Below, in pieces: positions 1-9,095 of a stretch of DNA of 64,000 bases (position 1 is its first letter; each line of letters opens with the position of its first letter). The notes beneath the pieces were generated by a model. That model saw only the letters and a list, made by a program, of their open reading frames with translations, did not search any database and was not told the DNA's origin. The DNA is from Streptomyces sp. A1136. GTDB lineage: Bacteria > Actinomycetota > Actinomycetes > Streptomycetales > Streptomycetaceae. The translations under genes and the position numbers were made by a program. The DNA lies in NCBI RefSeq assembly GCF_004795055.1, contig NZ_SSBJ01000002.1:124001-188000 (forward strand), written 5' to 3'.

Positions 1-1407
1 CATGCGGCCGGGGCCGCCGGCGCCTTCGAGGACCTTCGGCTCTTCCCTGACCGGTGCCGTCTCGTGCTCGTGGACATTGGGCAGGTCGTCCTTGTGCGGT
101 TCCCTGACGGGTTCGGTATCGGGAACGACGTTGCCGTGCTCGTCCCTGATGTACCCGTCGGCGCCGAGGACTCGCTTGTTGCCCGCGTGGTCGACGTAGT
201 CATGCCCGGGAATCGCGGGTACCTCGCCCGGGTGCGGCGAGGTGCCGGAGGGGATGTTGCGGGCCATGTCATCGACGCCCGCACGGCTGGCCTTCAGGCC
301 CTCCATGAGGTCGCCGACCTTGAACTTGGTGACGACCGCCGCCTTGCCGAGGTAGCTCATCGGGTCGACGAGCGCCCCCGCCTTGCCCAGCGCGGTCGCG
401 GCCTCCGCGGCCACACCCAGCTTCCCGGCCTTGCCGAGCTTGAGCAGCGAGCCCGAGCCGAGCGTCAGGGCGTTGAACAGGACCGTCCCGCCCGCCCGCG
501 AAGGGTCCTTGTCCCACTCGTCCCATGCGACCAGGGATTTGCCGAAGTTGCGCAGGGCCGCCTTCTGCTTGTCGCTGTCACTGTGGTCGACCGGCCCGAA
601 CATCTTGTCCATCGCCCAGTCGTACGGGGTCATGAGGTAGGCGCTGACGCCGCCGAAGACATTGCCGATGCCCGACCAGGTCTTCTTGAAGTTGTCCCAG
701 TCGAACACGTTGACCATGCTGCCCAGGCCTTTGAGCGTGCCCCAGACACCGTCGACGAAGAACCCCTTCAGGGCGCCGCCGGCGTGGTCCTTCGTCCACT
801 CCCACGCGGCCCGCAGCCCGGTGTACTCACGCTCGTCGGCCGTCCCCCAAGGCGTCTCCTTCGCGTCCTTGACGTCGCTTTCCTTGAAGCCGTACATGCC
901 GGCCTTGTGCGAACCGTCATCGACGACGAAGTGGGTACCACCGACCAACGCGGTGATCTTGTTGGCCGCGTCACGCTCGACGCCCTGGAACGCCACCCAT
1001 GTCGTACCGACCTCACGGACGAGACGAGCGTTCTCGTCGATCTTGCCCTGGTCCTTCTGCCAGTCGTCGTCATCCTTGTTGTCCGCGACGAACTTCTCCG
1101 CGTCCACGCGGAGTTGTCTCATCTTGTCCACCAGCGGACGGGCAGTCGTCGCGAAGGTCGTCAGCGCGCCGCTGACGGACTCCAGCTTCTTCGCGAACTC
1201 ATCGGCCTTGTCCCGCACCGGAATCGTCGAATTGAGCAACTCCTCCTGCTCAGGCGCGTCGTAGACGGCATCCAACGCCTGGAAGGCGTTGTGCACGTCC
1301 TTGCCCGTACCGCGAATGCCGGAGGCGGTCGTCTTCAGCGAGGCCGCATGCGTCTCCAAAGTCTCCAGATTGCCCGTGAAGGTCGGTATCTTCCCCAGGT
1401 CGATCAC
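1..1407 (-). CDS. WXG/T7SS-like multidomain protein, 3' end outside window
   Basis: A GTG start at 1407 opens a frame that stays open for 469 codons to the window edge, so the C-terminus is missing. The first ~110 residues are predicted helical (IDLGKIPTFTGNLETLETH, then AFQALDAVYDAPEQ), as in WXG100-type N-termini that lead Streptomyces type VII-like or polymorphic-toxin proteins. A Trp/Gly-rich middle (WEWTKDHAGGALKGFF) and Ala/Gly/Leu-rich amphipathic helices follow, then a charged Pro/His/Asp-rich linker near the edge (VDHAGNKRVLGADG). It overlaps the DUF6507 gene by 4 bp (GTGA), so the two are translationally coupled. The effector activity, if any, would lie in the unseen C-terminus; calling it a toxin is inference. 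Confidence 0.72.
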   Translation of the reverse strand, partial: MIDLGKIPTFTGNLETLETHAASLKTTASGIRGTGKDVHNAFQALDAVYDAPEQEELLNSTIPVRDKADEFAKKLESVSGALTTFATTARPLVDKMRQLRVDAEKFVADNKDDDDWQKDQGKIDENARLVREVGTTWVAFQGVERDAANKITALVGGTHFVVDDGSHKAGMYGFKESDVKDAKETPWGTADEREYTGLRAAWEWTKDHAGGALKGFFVDGVWGTLKGLGSMVNVFDWDNFKKTWSGIGNVFGGVSAYLMTPYDWAMDKMFGPVDHSDSDKQKAALRNFGKSLVAWDEWDKDPSRAGGTVLFNALTLGSGSLLKLGKAGKLGVAAEAATALGKAGALVDPMSYLGKAAVVTKFKVGDLMEGLKASRAGVDDMARNIPSGTSPHPGEVPAIPGHDYVDHAGNKRVLGADGYIRDEHGNVVPDTEPVREPHKDDLPNVHEHETAPVREEPKVLEGAGGPGRM

Positions 1408-1787
1408 TTCTGGGGGCCCTTCAACTCTTCCGGAGTCGGAGCCTTGGAGTACTCGTCCTGCTTGTTCTTCGCCATCGCGAGGTCGCCCTTGAGGTACTCC
1501 TCAGTGGCCAGACGCGCCCCGGTGATGGACTTCCCCGTCCGCACGGGAAGGAACTTCACGTCGTTCTCCGTGTGCTGCTGGAACTCTTGCAGCGCCTGGG
1601 CCACGGGACCGAACGCACCCCCCTTGGGGATTTCGGTACCACCCAGGACCATCGTGCCCGCCCACGTCGCGGCGCCCACCAGGCCCTCGCCGTACGCCGT
1701 GAACTCTTCCTCGAATTTGCCGCCGGCCTCCGCGGTCTTGCTCAGAACCCCTTGAACGCCATCCGGCTTGATGTCCCACGTCGACAC
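1404..1787 (-). CDS. DUF6507 family protein (small WXG-like partner)
   Basis: 127 aa with a GTG start behind a purine-rich GGGGGGCACC. The form STWDIKPDGVQGVL at the N-terminus, a Gly/Ala-rich helical middle and the segment GKSITGARLATEEYL match my recollection of the DUF6507 family, small Streptomyces proteins encoded directly ahead of WXG100-like effector genes. There is no signal peptide or membrane segment. Its stop overlaps the start of the downstream large gene by 4 bp, which suggests equimolar production and a chaperone-like or co-secreted partner role. That role is inferred from context; no biochemical function is established for the family as far as I know. Confidence 0.8.
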   Translation of the reverse strand: MSTWDIKPDGVQGVLSKTAEAGGKFEEEFTAYGEGLVGAATWAGTMVLGGTEIPKGGAFGPVAQALQEFQQHTENDVKFLPVRTGKSITGARLATEEYLKGDLAMAKNKQDEYSKAPTPEELKGPQK

Positions 1788-1829
1788 GGTGCCCCCCGTT
1801 CTGCAAACACGTCCCGCACTGACGTGCCA

Positions 1830-1859
1830 TGTCTATCAACTACGCGTTGCCGTCTGCAA
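1830..1859 (-). promoter_or_regulatory. candidate promoter for the DUF6507 gene
   Basis: Read on the minus strand: a -35-like TTGCAG (1859-1854), an 18-nt spacer, and a -10-like TAGACA (1835-1830), about 40 nt before the GTG start. This fits the HrdB-type pattern TTGACn-N16-18-TAnnnT. It is a motif match only. Confidence 0.4.
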
Positions 1860-1912
1860 AGTGAGTTCCAGTCATGTCGACATCTGTTACGGAGCGGTGA
1901 CACGCGCGGCGG

Positions 1913-1960
1913 GGCAGCCCCGCCCGTGCCGGCTTCGGCCGGGCAATGGGCGGGGCTGCC
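1913..1960 (-). terminator. stem-loop terminator after rsmB
   Basis: A perfect 13-bp inverted repeat, GGCAGCCCCGCCC (1913-1925) and its complement (1948-1960), with a second small GC-rich hairpin in the loop. It lies 12 bp beyond the rsmB stop. No U-tract, as is usual for Streptomyces terminators. Confidence 0.7.
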
Positions 1961-1971
1961 GGGAGGGAGCG

Positions 1972-3480
1972 CTACGCCGTGCGGCGGAGGAGGGCCAGGT
2001 ACATGGCGTCCGTGCCGTGGAGGTGGGGCCAGAGCTGGACGTCCGGACCGTCGCCGAGGGCCGGGACGCCGGACATGTACGGGCGCGCGTCGATCAGTTC
2101 GGCCGACACCCGGGCCGACGCGCCCGCGCCCCGGCCCTTGAGGACGTCGTCCACCACGACCCGGGTCTCCGCCAGGTGCGGGGAGCAGGTCGCGTAGCCC
2201 ACGACGCCGCCCACCCGTACCGCCGCCAGCGCCTCCCGCAGCAGCCCGCGCTGGAGCGGCGCGAAGCCCTCCAGGTCCTCGGGCCGGCGCCGCCACCGCG
2301 CCTCGGGGCGCCGGCGCAGCGCGCCGAGGCCCGAGCAGGGGACGTCCACCAGGACCCGGTCGAAGGAGCCCGGCAGCCACGGGGGGCGGGTGCCGTCGGC
2401 CGCGATGACCTGGTACGGGCCGGGGTTGCCGGCCAGCGCCTTCTCCACCAGGCGCGCGCGGTGCGGCTGCTTCTCGGAGGCCAGCAGGAACGCCCCGCGC
2501 TGCGCCGCCAGCGCCCCGAGCAGGGCGGCCTTGCCGCCGGGTCCGGCGCAGCCGTCGAGCCAGCGCTCGTCGCGGCCCTCCACGGGCGCCGCCGCCAGGG
2601 CCATCGCCACCAGTTGGCTGCCCTCGTCCTGCACCCCGGCCCGGCCCTCGCGCACCGCCTCCAGGGCGCCCGGCTCGCCGCCCTCGGCCATCCTCACCGC
2701 GTACGGGGACCAGCGCCCCGGCAGGGCGGACTCCTCGCCGACCGCCTCCAGCAGCTCCTCGGGCGTGGAGCGGCCCGGGCGGGCGACGAGGGTGACCTCG
2801 GGCCGCTCGTTGTCGGCCTCCAGGAGGTCCTCGATGCCGGCCCGGCCGCCGCCCAGCGCGTCCCACAGGGCGCTGACGACCCAGCGCGGATGCGAGTGGT
2901 AGACCGCGAGGTGCTCCTCGGCGTCGTCCTCGTACGGCGGCGCGACCCGCTCCAGCCACCCCTCCAGGTCGTGCGCGGTGATCTTGCGCAAGACGGCGTT
3001 GACGAACTTCGCGCGCCCGTCCCCGAGCACGACGCGGGCCAGCTCCACGCTCGCCGAGACGGCCGCGTGCGGGGGGATGCGGGTGCCCAGCAGCTGGTGC
3101 GCGCCGAGCGACAGCACGTCCAGAACGGGCGGGTCGACCTCGCGCAGCGGCCGGTCGATGCACGCCTTGATCACCGCGTCGTACGTGCCCTGCCGGCGCA
3201 GCGTCCCGTACACCAGCTCGGTGGCCAGGGCGGCGTCGCGCGCCTGGAAGCTCTCGTCCTGGCGGGCCTTGCGCAGCAACGGTGGCAGCACGAGGTTCGC
3301 GTACGCGTCCCGCTCGTCCACCGCCCGCAGCACCTCGAAGGCCAGCATCCGGACGGGGTCCTTCTGCGGCCGGCGGTAGGGCTTGCCCTGCTTGCCGCCC
3401 TGGGGGCCGGACGGCTTGCCGTTGCCGCCGGCGGCGGTCCGCCGACGGGGCTGACGGGGCTGACGAGGCTGTTCGCTCAC
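1972..3480 (-). CDS. rsmB: 16S rRNA (cytosine(967)-C(5))-methyltransferase RsmB
   Basis: 502 aa, GTG start. After a basic, low-complexity N-terminus (~40 aa, Arg/Pro/Gly-rich) comes a NusB-like RNA-binding domain (RMLAFEVLRAVDERDAYAN...DVLSLGAHQLL). The SAM-dependent methyltransferase domain follows, with motif I DGCAGPGGKAALLGAL and the motif IV catalytic region VDVPCSGLGALRRRPEARW carrying the conserved PC pair. The family methylates C5 of cytosine 967 of 16S rRNA using S-adenosylmethionine. It lies downstream of fmt in the same direction with a 120-bp gap, the conserved fmt-rsmB arrangement. The gap contains imperfect repeats of GGTGCGGAA but no gene. Confidence 0.95.
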   Translation of the reverse strand: MSEQPRQPRQPRRRTAAGGNGKPSGPQGGKQGKPYRRPQKDPVRMLAFEVLRAVDERDAYANLVLPPLLRKARQDESFQARDAALATELVYGTLRRQGTYDAVIKACIDRPLREVDPPVLDVLSLGAHQLLGTRIPPHAAVSASVELARVVLGDGRAKFVNAVLRKITAHDLEGWLERVAPPYEDDAEEHLAVYHSHPRWVVSALWDALGGGRAGIEDLLEADNERPEVTLVARPGRSTPEELLEAVGEESALPGRWSPYAVRMAEGGEPGALEAVREGRAGVQDEGSQLVAMALAAAPVEGRDERWLDGCAGPGGKAALLGALAAQRGAFLLASEKQPHRARLVEKALAGNPGPYQVIAADGTRPPWLPGSFDRVLVDVPCSGLGALRRRPEARWRRRPEDLEGFAPLQRGLLREALAAVRVGGVVGYATCSPHLAETRVVVDDVLKGRGAGASARVSAELIDARPYMSGVPALGDGPDVQLWPHLHGTDAMYLALLRRTA

Positions 3481-3600
3481 GTGAAAGGTGCTCCGGTTGT
3501 ACGTAATGCCTGGGGTGACGAAATAGGTGGGGCAGGCGGTGCGGAATGTGCTGTGGAAGGTGGTGCGGAAAGGCGGTGGGAAAGGGCCGCGCGACCTGTA

Positions 3601-4545
3601 TCAGCCTACGTCGGCTCCGCCCAGCCGCTCGCCGGGCGCGATCCGCACCCCGCGCGCCCAGTCGGCGCCCTTCATCGGCTTCTTGCCCTGCGGCTGTACC
3701 CAGAGCAGTTCCACGGCGTGCGAGCCGGTGCCGACGAAGACGTTGTTCTTGGCGGGAGCGAGTACGCCGGGCTCCAGCTCCGTACGGTCGGGCACCGGCG
3801 CGACCGAGATCAGCTTGAGGCGCTCACCGCGGAACACGGTCCACGCGCCCGGCGCGGGGGTACAGCCGCGCACCACGCGGTCGGCGCGCATCGCGGGGGC
3901 GTTCCAGTCGACGCGGGCGTCCTCGACCGTGATCTTGGGCGCGAGGGAGATCCCGTCGCCCGGCTGCGGCAGCGCGCGCAGGGTGCCGTCCTCGATGCCG
4001 TCCATGGTGGCCAGGAGCAGGCCCGACCCCGCGAAGGCGAGACGGGTCAGCAGGTCGCCGCTGGTGTCGGTGGGCCGGATCTCCTCGGTCAGGTGGCCGT
4101 AGACCGGGCCGGAGTCCAGCCCCTCCTCGATGAGGAAGGTCGAGGCGCCGGTGACCTCGTCGCCCGCCATGATCGAGTGCTGTACGGGCGCGGCGCCGCG
4201 CCACGCGGGCAGCAGGGAGAAGTGCAGGTTGACCCAGCCGTGCTTGGGGATGTCCAGGGCGCTCTTGGGGAGCAGCGCGCCGTAGGCGACGACGGGGCAG
4301 CAGTCCGGCGCGATCTCGCGCAGCCGCTCCTGGAAGTCCGGGTCGCGCGGGCGCGCCGGCTTGAGGACCTCGATCCCGGCCTCCTCGGCGCGCTCGGCGA
4401 CGGGGCTCGCGACGAGCCGGCGGCCCCGCCCGGCCGGGGCGTCGGGGCGGGTGACGACGGCCGCGACCTCGTGGCGCCCGGAGGCGATCAGGGCGTCCAG
4501 GGCGGGTACGGCGACCTCGGGGGTGCCTGCGAAGACGAGCTTCAC
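3601..4545 (-). CDS. fmt: methionyl-tRNA formyltransferase
   Basis: 314 aa, the family's usual length. The N-terminal formyltransferase domain has the start [19 protein letters not shown] and the folate-site region [15 protein letters not shown], with the catalytic Asn/His/Asp set of the GART-like fold expected around VNLHFSLLP and [11 protein letters not shown]-terminal OB-like tRNA-binding domain follows. It transfers the formyl group of 10-formyl-THF to initiator Met-tRNA. It is first in the fmt-rsmB unit and divergent from the small HTH gene at 4796, with 250 bp of shared upstream sequence that contains two inverted repeats (4626-4674 and 4706-4723). Confidence 0.96.
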   Translation of the reverse strand: MKLVFAGTPEVAVPALDALIASGRHEVAAVVTRPDAPAGRGRRLVASPVAERAEEAGIEVLKPARPRDPDFQERLREIAPDCCPVVAYGALLPKSALDIPKHGWVNLHFSLLPAWRGAAPVQHSIMAGDEVTGASTFLIEEGLDSGPVYGHLTEEIRPTDTSGDLLTRLAFAGSGLLLATMDGIEDGTLRALPQPGDGISLAPKITVEDARVDWNAPAMRADRVVRGCTPAPGAWTVFRGERLKLISVAPVPDRTELEPGVLAPAKNNVFVGTGSHAVELLWVQPQGKKPMKGADWARGVRIAPGERLGGADVG

Positions 4546-4705
4546 TGGGTCCTACCTCGCTATCTCGGCTGTCAGCAGCGCACCAGTCTATGGGCCGCCC
4601 GGCGTACCTCCCACTTGGTGCGCCCGGGGGCGTGCCGATACGCGCGCGCCTCTCGCATATGCCGACACGCCCCCAGAGCGTGACCTGGGCGCCCGCTGAC
4701 GCGTT

Positions 4706-4723
4706 GGTCAAGAGAGATTGACC
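4706..4723. promoter_or_regulatory. GGTCAA-N6-TTGACC palindrome in divergent promoter region
   Basis: A perfect inverted repeat between divergent fmt and the HTH gene. Each half is a TTGACC, which resembles a -35 element on both strands. On the minus strand an 18-nt spacer leads to CAGGTC, a plausible Streptomyces -10. It may be an operator, overlapping divergent promoters, or both. A second 9-bp inverted repeat (GGGGGCGTG/CACGCCCCC) lies at 4626-4674. Confidence 0.45.
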
Positions 4724-4795
4724 GAAACGGGCCGCGATTGAGAACGGTGTTCGTGGCCCGATCCGCTCTTAAGCACCGGTTCGAGAGGCTTCTTC

Positions 4796-5326
4796 ATGGC
4801 CGACCACGCCACCCACGACGCCCAAGCACGGGCCAGCCTGCATCTCCTGGTGCGGGACATCGAGCGGGTCCGCCGACAGGTGGATGCTCTGCGTACGCTC
4901 ACCGCCCAGCTCGGCAACGTGTACCGTCCGCGCCGCTCCGGTCCCTCCACGGGCTTCGTCGTCTACGGCAGGGCTCCCGCGCCCACCGTACGGCTCGCGC
5001 AGGAACTGCGGGACAGCGTCGAGACGCTGGTCACCGCCGCGGTGGACTTCGACCGCTCGCTCGGCTTCTCCTGGGACGCCGTCGGCTCGGCGCTCGGCGT
5101 CACCAAGCAGGCCGTGCACCGTCGCTACGGGGCCCGGCGCGCCCAGCCCGCCGAGACGGTGGAGGTTCCGGCGGACGGGACGACCACCCGGACCCTGGGG
5201 CCGCTCCCCACCATCCCGGCGGCGCGCTCCGTCCCCCCGCAGCCCGTACGCGAGGAGTCGGCCGCCGGGGCGCAGGGTGCGGCGGCGTCCCGCTCGCCCG
5301 CGTTCCCCGGCCCGCGCAACGGCTGA
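4796..5326 (+). CDS. small helix-turn-helix protein, function unknown
   Basis: 176 aa. Residues 1-40 are helical and charged ([20 protein letters not shown]). Residues ~92-111 ([20 protein letters not shown]) form a good helix-turn-helix of the type seen in small actinobacterial DNA-binding proteins. The C-terminal third is a disordered Pro/Ala/Thr-rich tail. No enzymatic motif or signal peptide. The ATG follows GAGAGGCTTCTTC. It is divergent from fmt and convergent with priA. I do not recognise a named family; conserved Streptomyces proteins of this kind are annotated as hypothetical. A DNA-binding role is inferred from the HTH alone. Confidence 0.8.
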   Translation: MADHATHDAQARASLHLLVRDIERVRRQVDALRTLTAQLGNVYRPRRSGPSTGFVVYGRAPAPTVRLAQELRDSVETLVTAAVDFDRSLGFSWDAVGSALGVTKQAVHRRYGARRAQPAETVEVPADGTTTRTLGPLPTIPAARSVPPQPVREESAAGAQGAAASRSPAFPGPRNG

Positions 5327-5419
5327 CCCGCGGCCCGCCGCCGGGACGCCGACCCCTGACGGCCGGGCACTCCCCGCCGTGACACCCCCGCCCCCGGCCC
5401 GCCGCGGTCCTCCACCGGA

Positions 5420-5442
5420 GACCGCTCCCGCCGGGGGCGGTC
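5420..5442. terminator. hairpin between convergent HTH gene and priA
   Basis: GACCGC (5420-5425) pairs with GCGGTC (5437-5442), with a further CCC/GGG inside, giving about 10 bp including one wobble. It sits in the 144-bp convergent gap, which otherwise holds no recognisable feature, and could terminate both genes. Confidence 0.5.
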
Positions 5443-5470
5443 CCGGTCCGGGACTCCCGCGGCGGCTCCT

Positions 5471-7603
5471 TCAGCCGATGTCCGGCGGGTCGATCCTGAT
5501 GCGTACCGCTTCCGCGGGCGTCACCCCGCGCGCCAGACGGGCGGCCTGCGCCTTCTTCAGGGCCCTCGCCAGCTCCGCCCCGCTGCCGGGCCGGACCCTG
5601 ATCAGGACCCGCTCCCCCGGCGACGGCGTACCGCGCCGGCCGGGCAGCGGCACCGGGCCCAGGACCTCGGCGTCGGCCGGCAGTTCCGCGGCGGCGAGGA
5701 ACGCCTCCAGCGCCTCGGGCCGTCCGGCCACCGCCGCCATCCGGGACACCGGCGGGAAGCCGAGCTGGGCCCGCTCCGCGAGCTCCCGCACGGCGTGCCC
5801 CACCGGGTCCCAGCGCACCAACGCCTGCACCGGCCGCAACGTCGGTTCGGCGACGACCACCACCTGCCCCTCCCCGCGGACCAGCGAGGCGGCGCCGATC
5901 CAGCGCCGCAGCGCCTCCTCCCCGGCCCGCAGGTCGGACCGGCCGAGCATGGCCCAACCGTCGAGCAGCAGCGCCGCCGCGTACCCGGCGCCGGCGGCGA
6001 CGGGTTCCGCGCCCGGGGTGCACACCACCAGCGCGGGCCGGTCCGGCACCTCGTCCAGCACGTGATCGCGGCCGGAGGTGCGCACGGGCACGGCCGGGAA
6101 AGCGCGTCCCAGCTCCTCGGCGGTGCGCCCGGCACCGACCACCCGGGCCCGCAACCGGAACGACCCGCATTCCTCGCAGTGCCAGGACGGCTCGCCGCGC
6201 CCGCACCACCCGCACCGCAGGTCCCGCTCGTCGGGGGCCTCCAGGGGCCCCGCGCAGGCCCGGCAGCGTGCCGGGGTCCGACAGCGCTCGCAGGCCAGCC
6301 GGGGCACGTAGCCCCGCCGGGGCACCTGCACCAGGACGGGCCCGCTCTTGAGCCCCTCGCGCACCGTCTCCCAGGCCAGGCTCGGCAGCCTCGCGGCGCG
6401 CGCCGCCTCGTCCCGGGCCAGCAGTTCGTCCCCGACGGTCCTGATCCGGGGCGCGCAGGCCCGTACCGTCGCGCGGTCGGCGACCAGGGGCCGCGCCCAA
6501 CCGGACTCGACCAGTTGGGCCGCCTCGACGGTGCAGCTCGTGCCGCCGGCCAGGAAGGCGCAGCCGTCGTTCACCGCGCGCAGTTCCAGTACCTCGCGGA
6601 CGTGCGGGAACGGCGCGTGGTCGTCGCTGTGGCTGGAGTCCCCGTCGTCCCAGACGGCGACCAGCCCGAGGTCGCGCACGGGCGCGAACATCGCGGCGCG
6701 CGTGCCGACGACGGCCCGCACCGAACCCCGGCTGACGGCGAGCCATTGGCGGTAGCGTTTCTCCGGCCCCGATTCGGCGGTCAACAGCGCGTGCCGGCCC
6801 TCGCCGAGCAGGGCGGTGAGCGCCGCGTCCACCCGGGCGGCGGTCCGCCCGTCGGGCAGGACGGCGAGGGCCCCCCGGCCGGAGGCGAGGGTGGCGGCCA
6901 TGGCGCGGGCGAGTTCGTCGGCCCAGCCGGGGCCGGGCAGGGCCGTCCACACGGCGCGCGGACTGCCTCCGCCGGCCAGGGCCCGCAGGAAGGCCGGGCC
7001 CGCCCCGTACCGCTCCCAGCCGCCGGGGTCGGGCGCGGGGGGCGGCGGCAGCGGTTCCGGCGACGGCTTCGCCTCGGCACGGGCGCTGCGCGGGGGCAGG
7101 GCGAGCTGGAGGACGTCGGCCAGGCTGCCCGCGTACCGGTCGGCGACGGCCCGTGCGAGCGCCAACAGGGCGGGGGTGAGGACGACCTCGGAGGAGACCA
7201 CCTGGGCGATCGCGGCCAGCGCGCCGTTGTAGTCGGACTCGGCGCGCCGCTCGACGATGAAGCCGTCGATCAGGCCACCGCCCTCGCGGCGGCCGCCGTG
7301 CACCTGGTGGGAGCCGGCGCCGAAGCGGACCCGGACGCGCACGCCGGGCCGCGCGGCCTCGGCCAGCTCGGCGGGCACCGCGTAGTCCCACAGCTGGTCG
7401 AGGTGGAGCACGCCCTTGTTGACGAGGACACGGGCGACGGGCAGTTCCTCGGCGAGGGCCGCCCCGCGCCAGGTCCGCGGCTTGGCCTTGGGGGCTTTGG
7501 CCTTCGCCCCGGCCACGATGTCCCGGATGAGCGCGAGCTGTTCCGGCGGGCCGCCGGGGTCCCGCTCCCCGTCCCGCTGATCCGACTCGTCCGCGCTGCT
7601 CAC
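5471..7603 (-). CDS. priA: PriA-like primosomal protein N' lacking helicase motifs
   Basis: 710 aa from GTG 7603; an alternative upstream GTG at 7633 adds 10 residues. I chose 7603 because conservation seems to begin at MSSADESDQ. The N-terminal 3' DNA-binding domain is present (VARVLVNKGVLHLDQLWDYAVP), as are the paired Cys4 zinc sites (ACERCRTPARCRACAGPL then RCGWCGRGEPSWHCEECGS). The helicase core is degenerate. Where PriA has a GSGKT Walker A, this protein has WTALPGPGWADELA, and the DEEH box reads VWDDGDSSH. This loss is known for actinobacterial PriA, so it probably acts as a replication-restart scaffold without unwinding. It is downstream of metK, separated by a strong terminator. Confidence 0.9.
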   Translation of the reverse strand: MSSADESDQRDGERDPGGPPEQLALIRDIVAGAKAKAPKAKPRTWRGAALAEELPVARVLVNKGVLHLDQLWDYAVPAELAEAARPGVRVRVRFGAGSHQVHGGRREGGGLIDGFIVERRAESDYNGALAAIAQVVSSEVVLTPALLALARAVADRYAGSLADVLQLALPPRSARAEAKPSPEPLPPPPAPDPGGWERYGAGPAFLRALAGGGSPRAVWTALPGPGWADELARAMAATLASGRGALAVLPDGRTAARVDAALTALLGEGRHALLTAESGPEKRYRQWLAVSRGSVRAVVGTRAAMFAPVRDLGLVAVWDDGDSSHSDDHAPFPHVREVLELRAVNDGCAFLAGGTSCTVEAAQLVESGWARPLVADRATVRACAPRIRTVGDELLARDEAARAARLPSLAWETVREGLKSGPVLVQVPRRGYVPRLACERCRTPARCRACAGPLEAPDERDLRCGWCGRGEPSWHCEECGSFRLRARVVGAGRTAEELGRAFPAVPVRTSGRDHVLDEVPDRPALVVCTPGAEPVAAGAGYAAALLLDGWAMLGRSDLRAGEEALRRWIGAASLVRGEGQVVVVAEPTLRPVQALVRWDPVGHAVRELAERAQLGFPPVSRMAAVAGRPEALEAFLAAAELPADAEVLGPVPLPGRRGTPSPGERVLIRVRPGSGAELARALKKAQAARLARGVTPAEAVRIRIDPPDIG

Positions 7604-7643
7604 ACCCGCATTCTTACCAAACGCCACCGACACCCGGACATGC

Positions 7644-7678
7644 GCGAGGCCCCGGAACCTCTCGGTCCGGGGCCTCGC
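7644..7678 (-). terminator. metK terminator
   Basis: A perfect 13-bp stem, GCGAGGCCCCGGA (7644-7656) with its complement (7666-7678), and a 9-nt loop. It starts 13 bp past the metK stop, between metK and priA. Confidence 0.85.
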
Positions 7679-7691
7679 GGGGAGAACGTGT

Positions 7692-8900
7692 CTACAGGCC
7701 GGCGGCGGTGCGCAGGGCGTCGACGCGGTCGGTGCGTTCCCAGGTGAAGTCCGGCAGCTCGCGGCCGAAGTGGCCGTAGGCGGCGGTCTGCGCGTAGATG
7801 GGCCGCAGCAGGTCCAGGTCGCGGATGATCGCGGCCGGGCGCAGGTCGAAGACCTGACCGATGGCCTCCTCGATCTTCGCCGTGTCGACCTTGGCGGTGC
7901 CGAAGGTCTCCACGAAGAGGCCGACGGGCTCGGCCTTGCCGATGGCGTACGCGACCTGCACCTCGCAGCGCGAGGCGAGACCGGCGGCGACCACGTTCTT
8001 CGCGACCCAGCGCATCGCGTACGCGGCGGAACGGTCGACCTTGGACGGGTCCTTGCCGGAGAACGCGCCGCCGCCGTGACGGGCCATGCCGCCGTAGGTG
8101 TCGATGATGATCTTGCGGCCGGTCAGGCCCGCGTCACCCATCGGACCACCGATCTCGAAACGACCGGTCGGGTTCACCAGGAGCCGGTAGCCCTCGGTGT
8201 CCAGCTTGATCCCGTCCTCGATGAGCTGCGCGAGCACGTGCTCGACGACGAACTCGCGGATGTCCGGCGCGAGGAGCGAGTCCAGGTCGATGTCGGCGGC
8301 GTGCTGCGAGGACACGACGACGGTGTCGAGGCGGACGGCCTTGTCACCGTCGTACTCGATGGTGACCTGCGTCTTGCCGTCGGGGCGCAGGTACGGGATG
8401 GTCCCGTTCTTGCGGACCTCGGAGAGCCGGCGGGAGAGCCGGTGCGCGATGTGGATCGGGAGCGGCATCAGCTCGGGCGTCTCGTCGCAGGCGTAGCCGA
8501 ACATCAGGCCCTGGTCGCCGGCGCCCTGCTTGTCCAGCTCGTCCTCGTCGCCTTCGACGCGCTGCTCGTAGGCGGTGTCGACACCCTGGGCGATGTCGGG
8601 CGACTGCGCGCCGATGGACACCGACACGCCACAGGAGGCGCCGTCGAAGCCCTTCTTCGAGGAGTCGTAGCCGATCTCCAGGATCTTGTCGCGGACGAGC
8701 TGCGCGATCGGCGCGTACGCCTTCGTCGTCACCTCGCCCGCGATGTGCACGAGACCGGTGGTGATGAGGGTCTCCACGGCCACACGCGAGGTCGGGTCCT
8801 CGGTGAGGAGCGCGTCGAGGATCGTGTCGCTGATCTGGTCAGCGATCTTGTCGGGGTGACCCTCGGTCACGGACTCCGAGGTAAACAGGCGACGGGACAC
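7692..8900 (-). CDS. metK: S-adenosylmethionine synthetase
   Basis: 402 aa, the family's usual length. The GTG start follows CAGGGAGCGTT. Signature motifs are visible: [19 protein letters not shown] at the N-terminus (Met/ATP binding), [16 protein letters not shown] and the P-loop-like [19 protein letters not shown]. It condenses ATP and methionine to SAM, the methyl donor for the window's own methyltransferase RsmB and many secondary-metabolite enzymes. The 195-bp upstream gap holds a GATAAACTG -10-like stretch; I found no match to known SAM riboswitch cores there. Confidence 0.97.
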   Translation of the reverse strand: MSRRLFTSESVTEGHPDKIADQISDTILDALLTEDPTSRVAVETLITTGLVHIAGEVTTKAYAPIAQLVRDKILEIGYDSSKKGFDGASCGVSVSIGAQSPDIAQGVDTAYEQRVEGDEDELDKQGAGDQGLMFGYACDETPELMPLPIHIAHRLSRRLSEVRKNGTIPYLRPDGKTQVTIEYDGDKAVRLDTVVVSSQHAADIDLDSLLAPDIREFVVEHVLAQLIEDGIKLDTEGYRLLVNPTGRFEIGGPMGDAGLTGRKIIIDTYGGMARHGGGAFSGKDPSKVDRSAAYAMRWVAKNVVAAGLASRCEVQVAYAIGKAEPVGLFVETFGTAKVDTAKIEEAIGQVFDLRPAAIIRDLDLLRPIYAQTAAYGHFGRELPDFTWERTDRVDALRTAAGL

Positions 8901-9095
8901 AACGCTCCCTGGGGTTGCAGCGGCTGCTGGCTGATCATTTGGCGGAACCTTACCGGGGGCTGCTCCCGGTCGTGCTCCAAGTGCAGTTTATCGGTCGCCA
9001 CCGTTTGCCGGACCACCCGTCTCGCCTTGTGGGAGGCGTGTGACCTGCGGCACTACATTCTGGCGTACGGACTCGCCGTCGGGAAGGCGATCCGC

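Noticed and set aside
64..1755. Long plus-strand open frame (563 codons) at the left edge
   Set aside because: It mirrors the minus-strand WXG-like and DUF6507 genes. The product is Arg/Val/Leu/Gly-rich without domains, whereas the minus frame gives family-like sequence and coupled starts.
3530..3590. Imperfect repeats of GGTGCGGAA between fmt and rsmB
   Set aside because: Only two or three degenerate copies in a GC-biased spacer; not enough to call a functional repeat or CRISPR-like array.
4742..4752. GAAC-N3-GTTC, like a LexA/SOS box upstream of the HTH gene
   Set aside because: Actinobacterial LexA sites have a 4-nt spacer; this has three, and the flanks do not match.
8901..9095. Possible SAM riboswitch upstream of metK
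   Set aside because: The leader has some pairing (ACCGGGAGCAGCCCCCGGT) but none of the SAM-I, SAM-IV or SAM-VI core motifs I could recognise.
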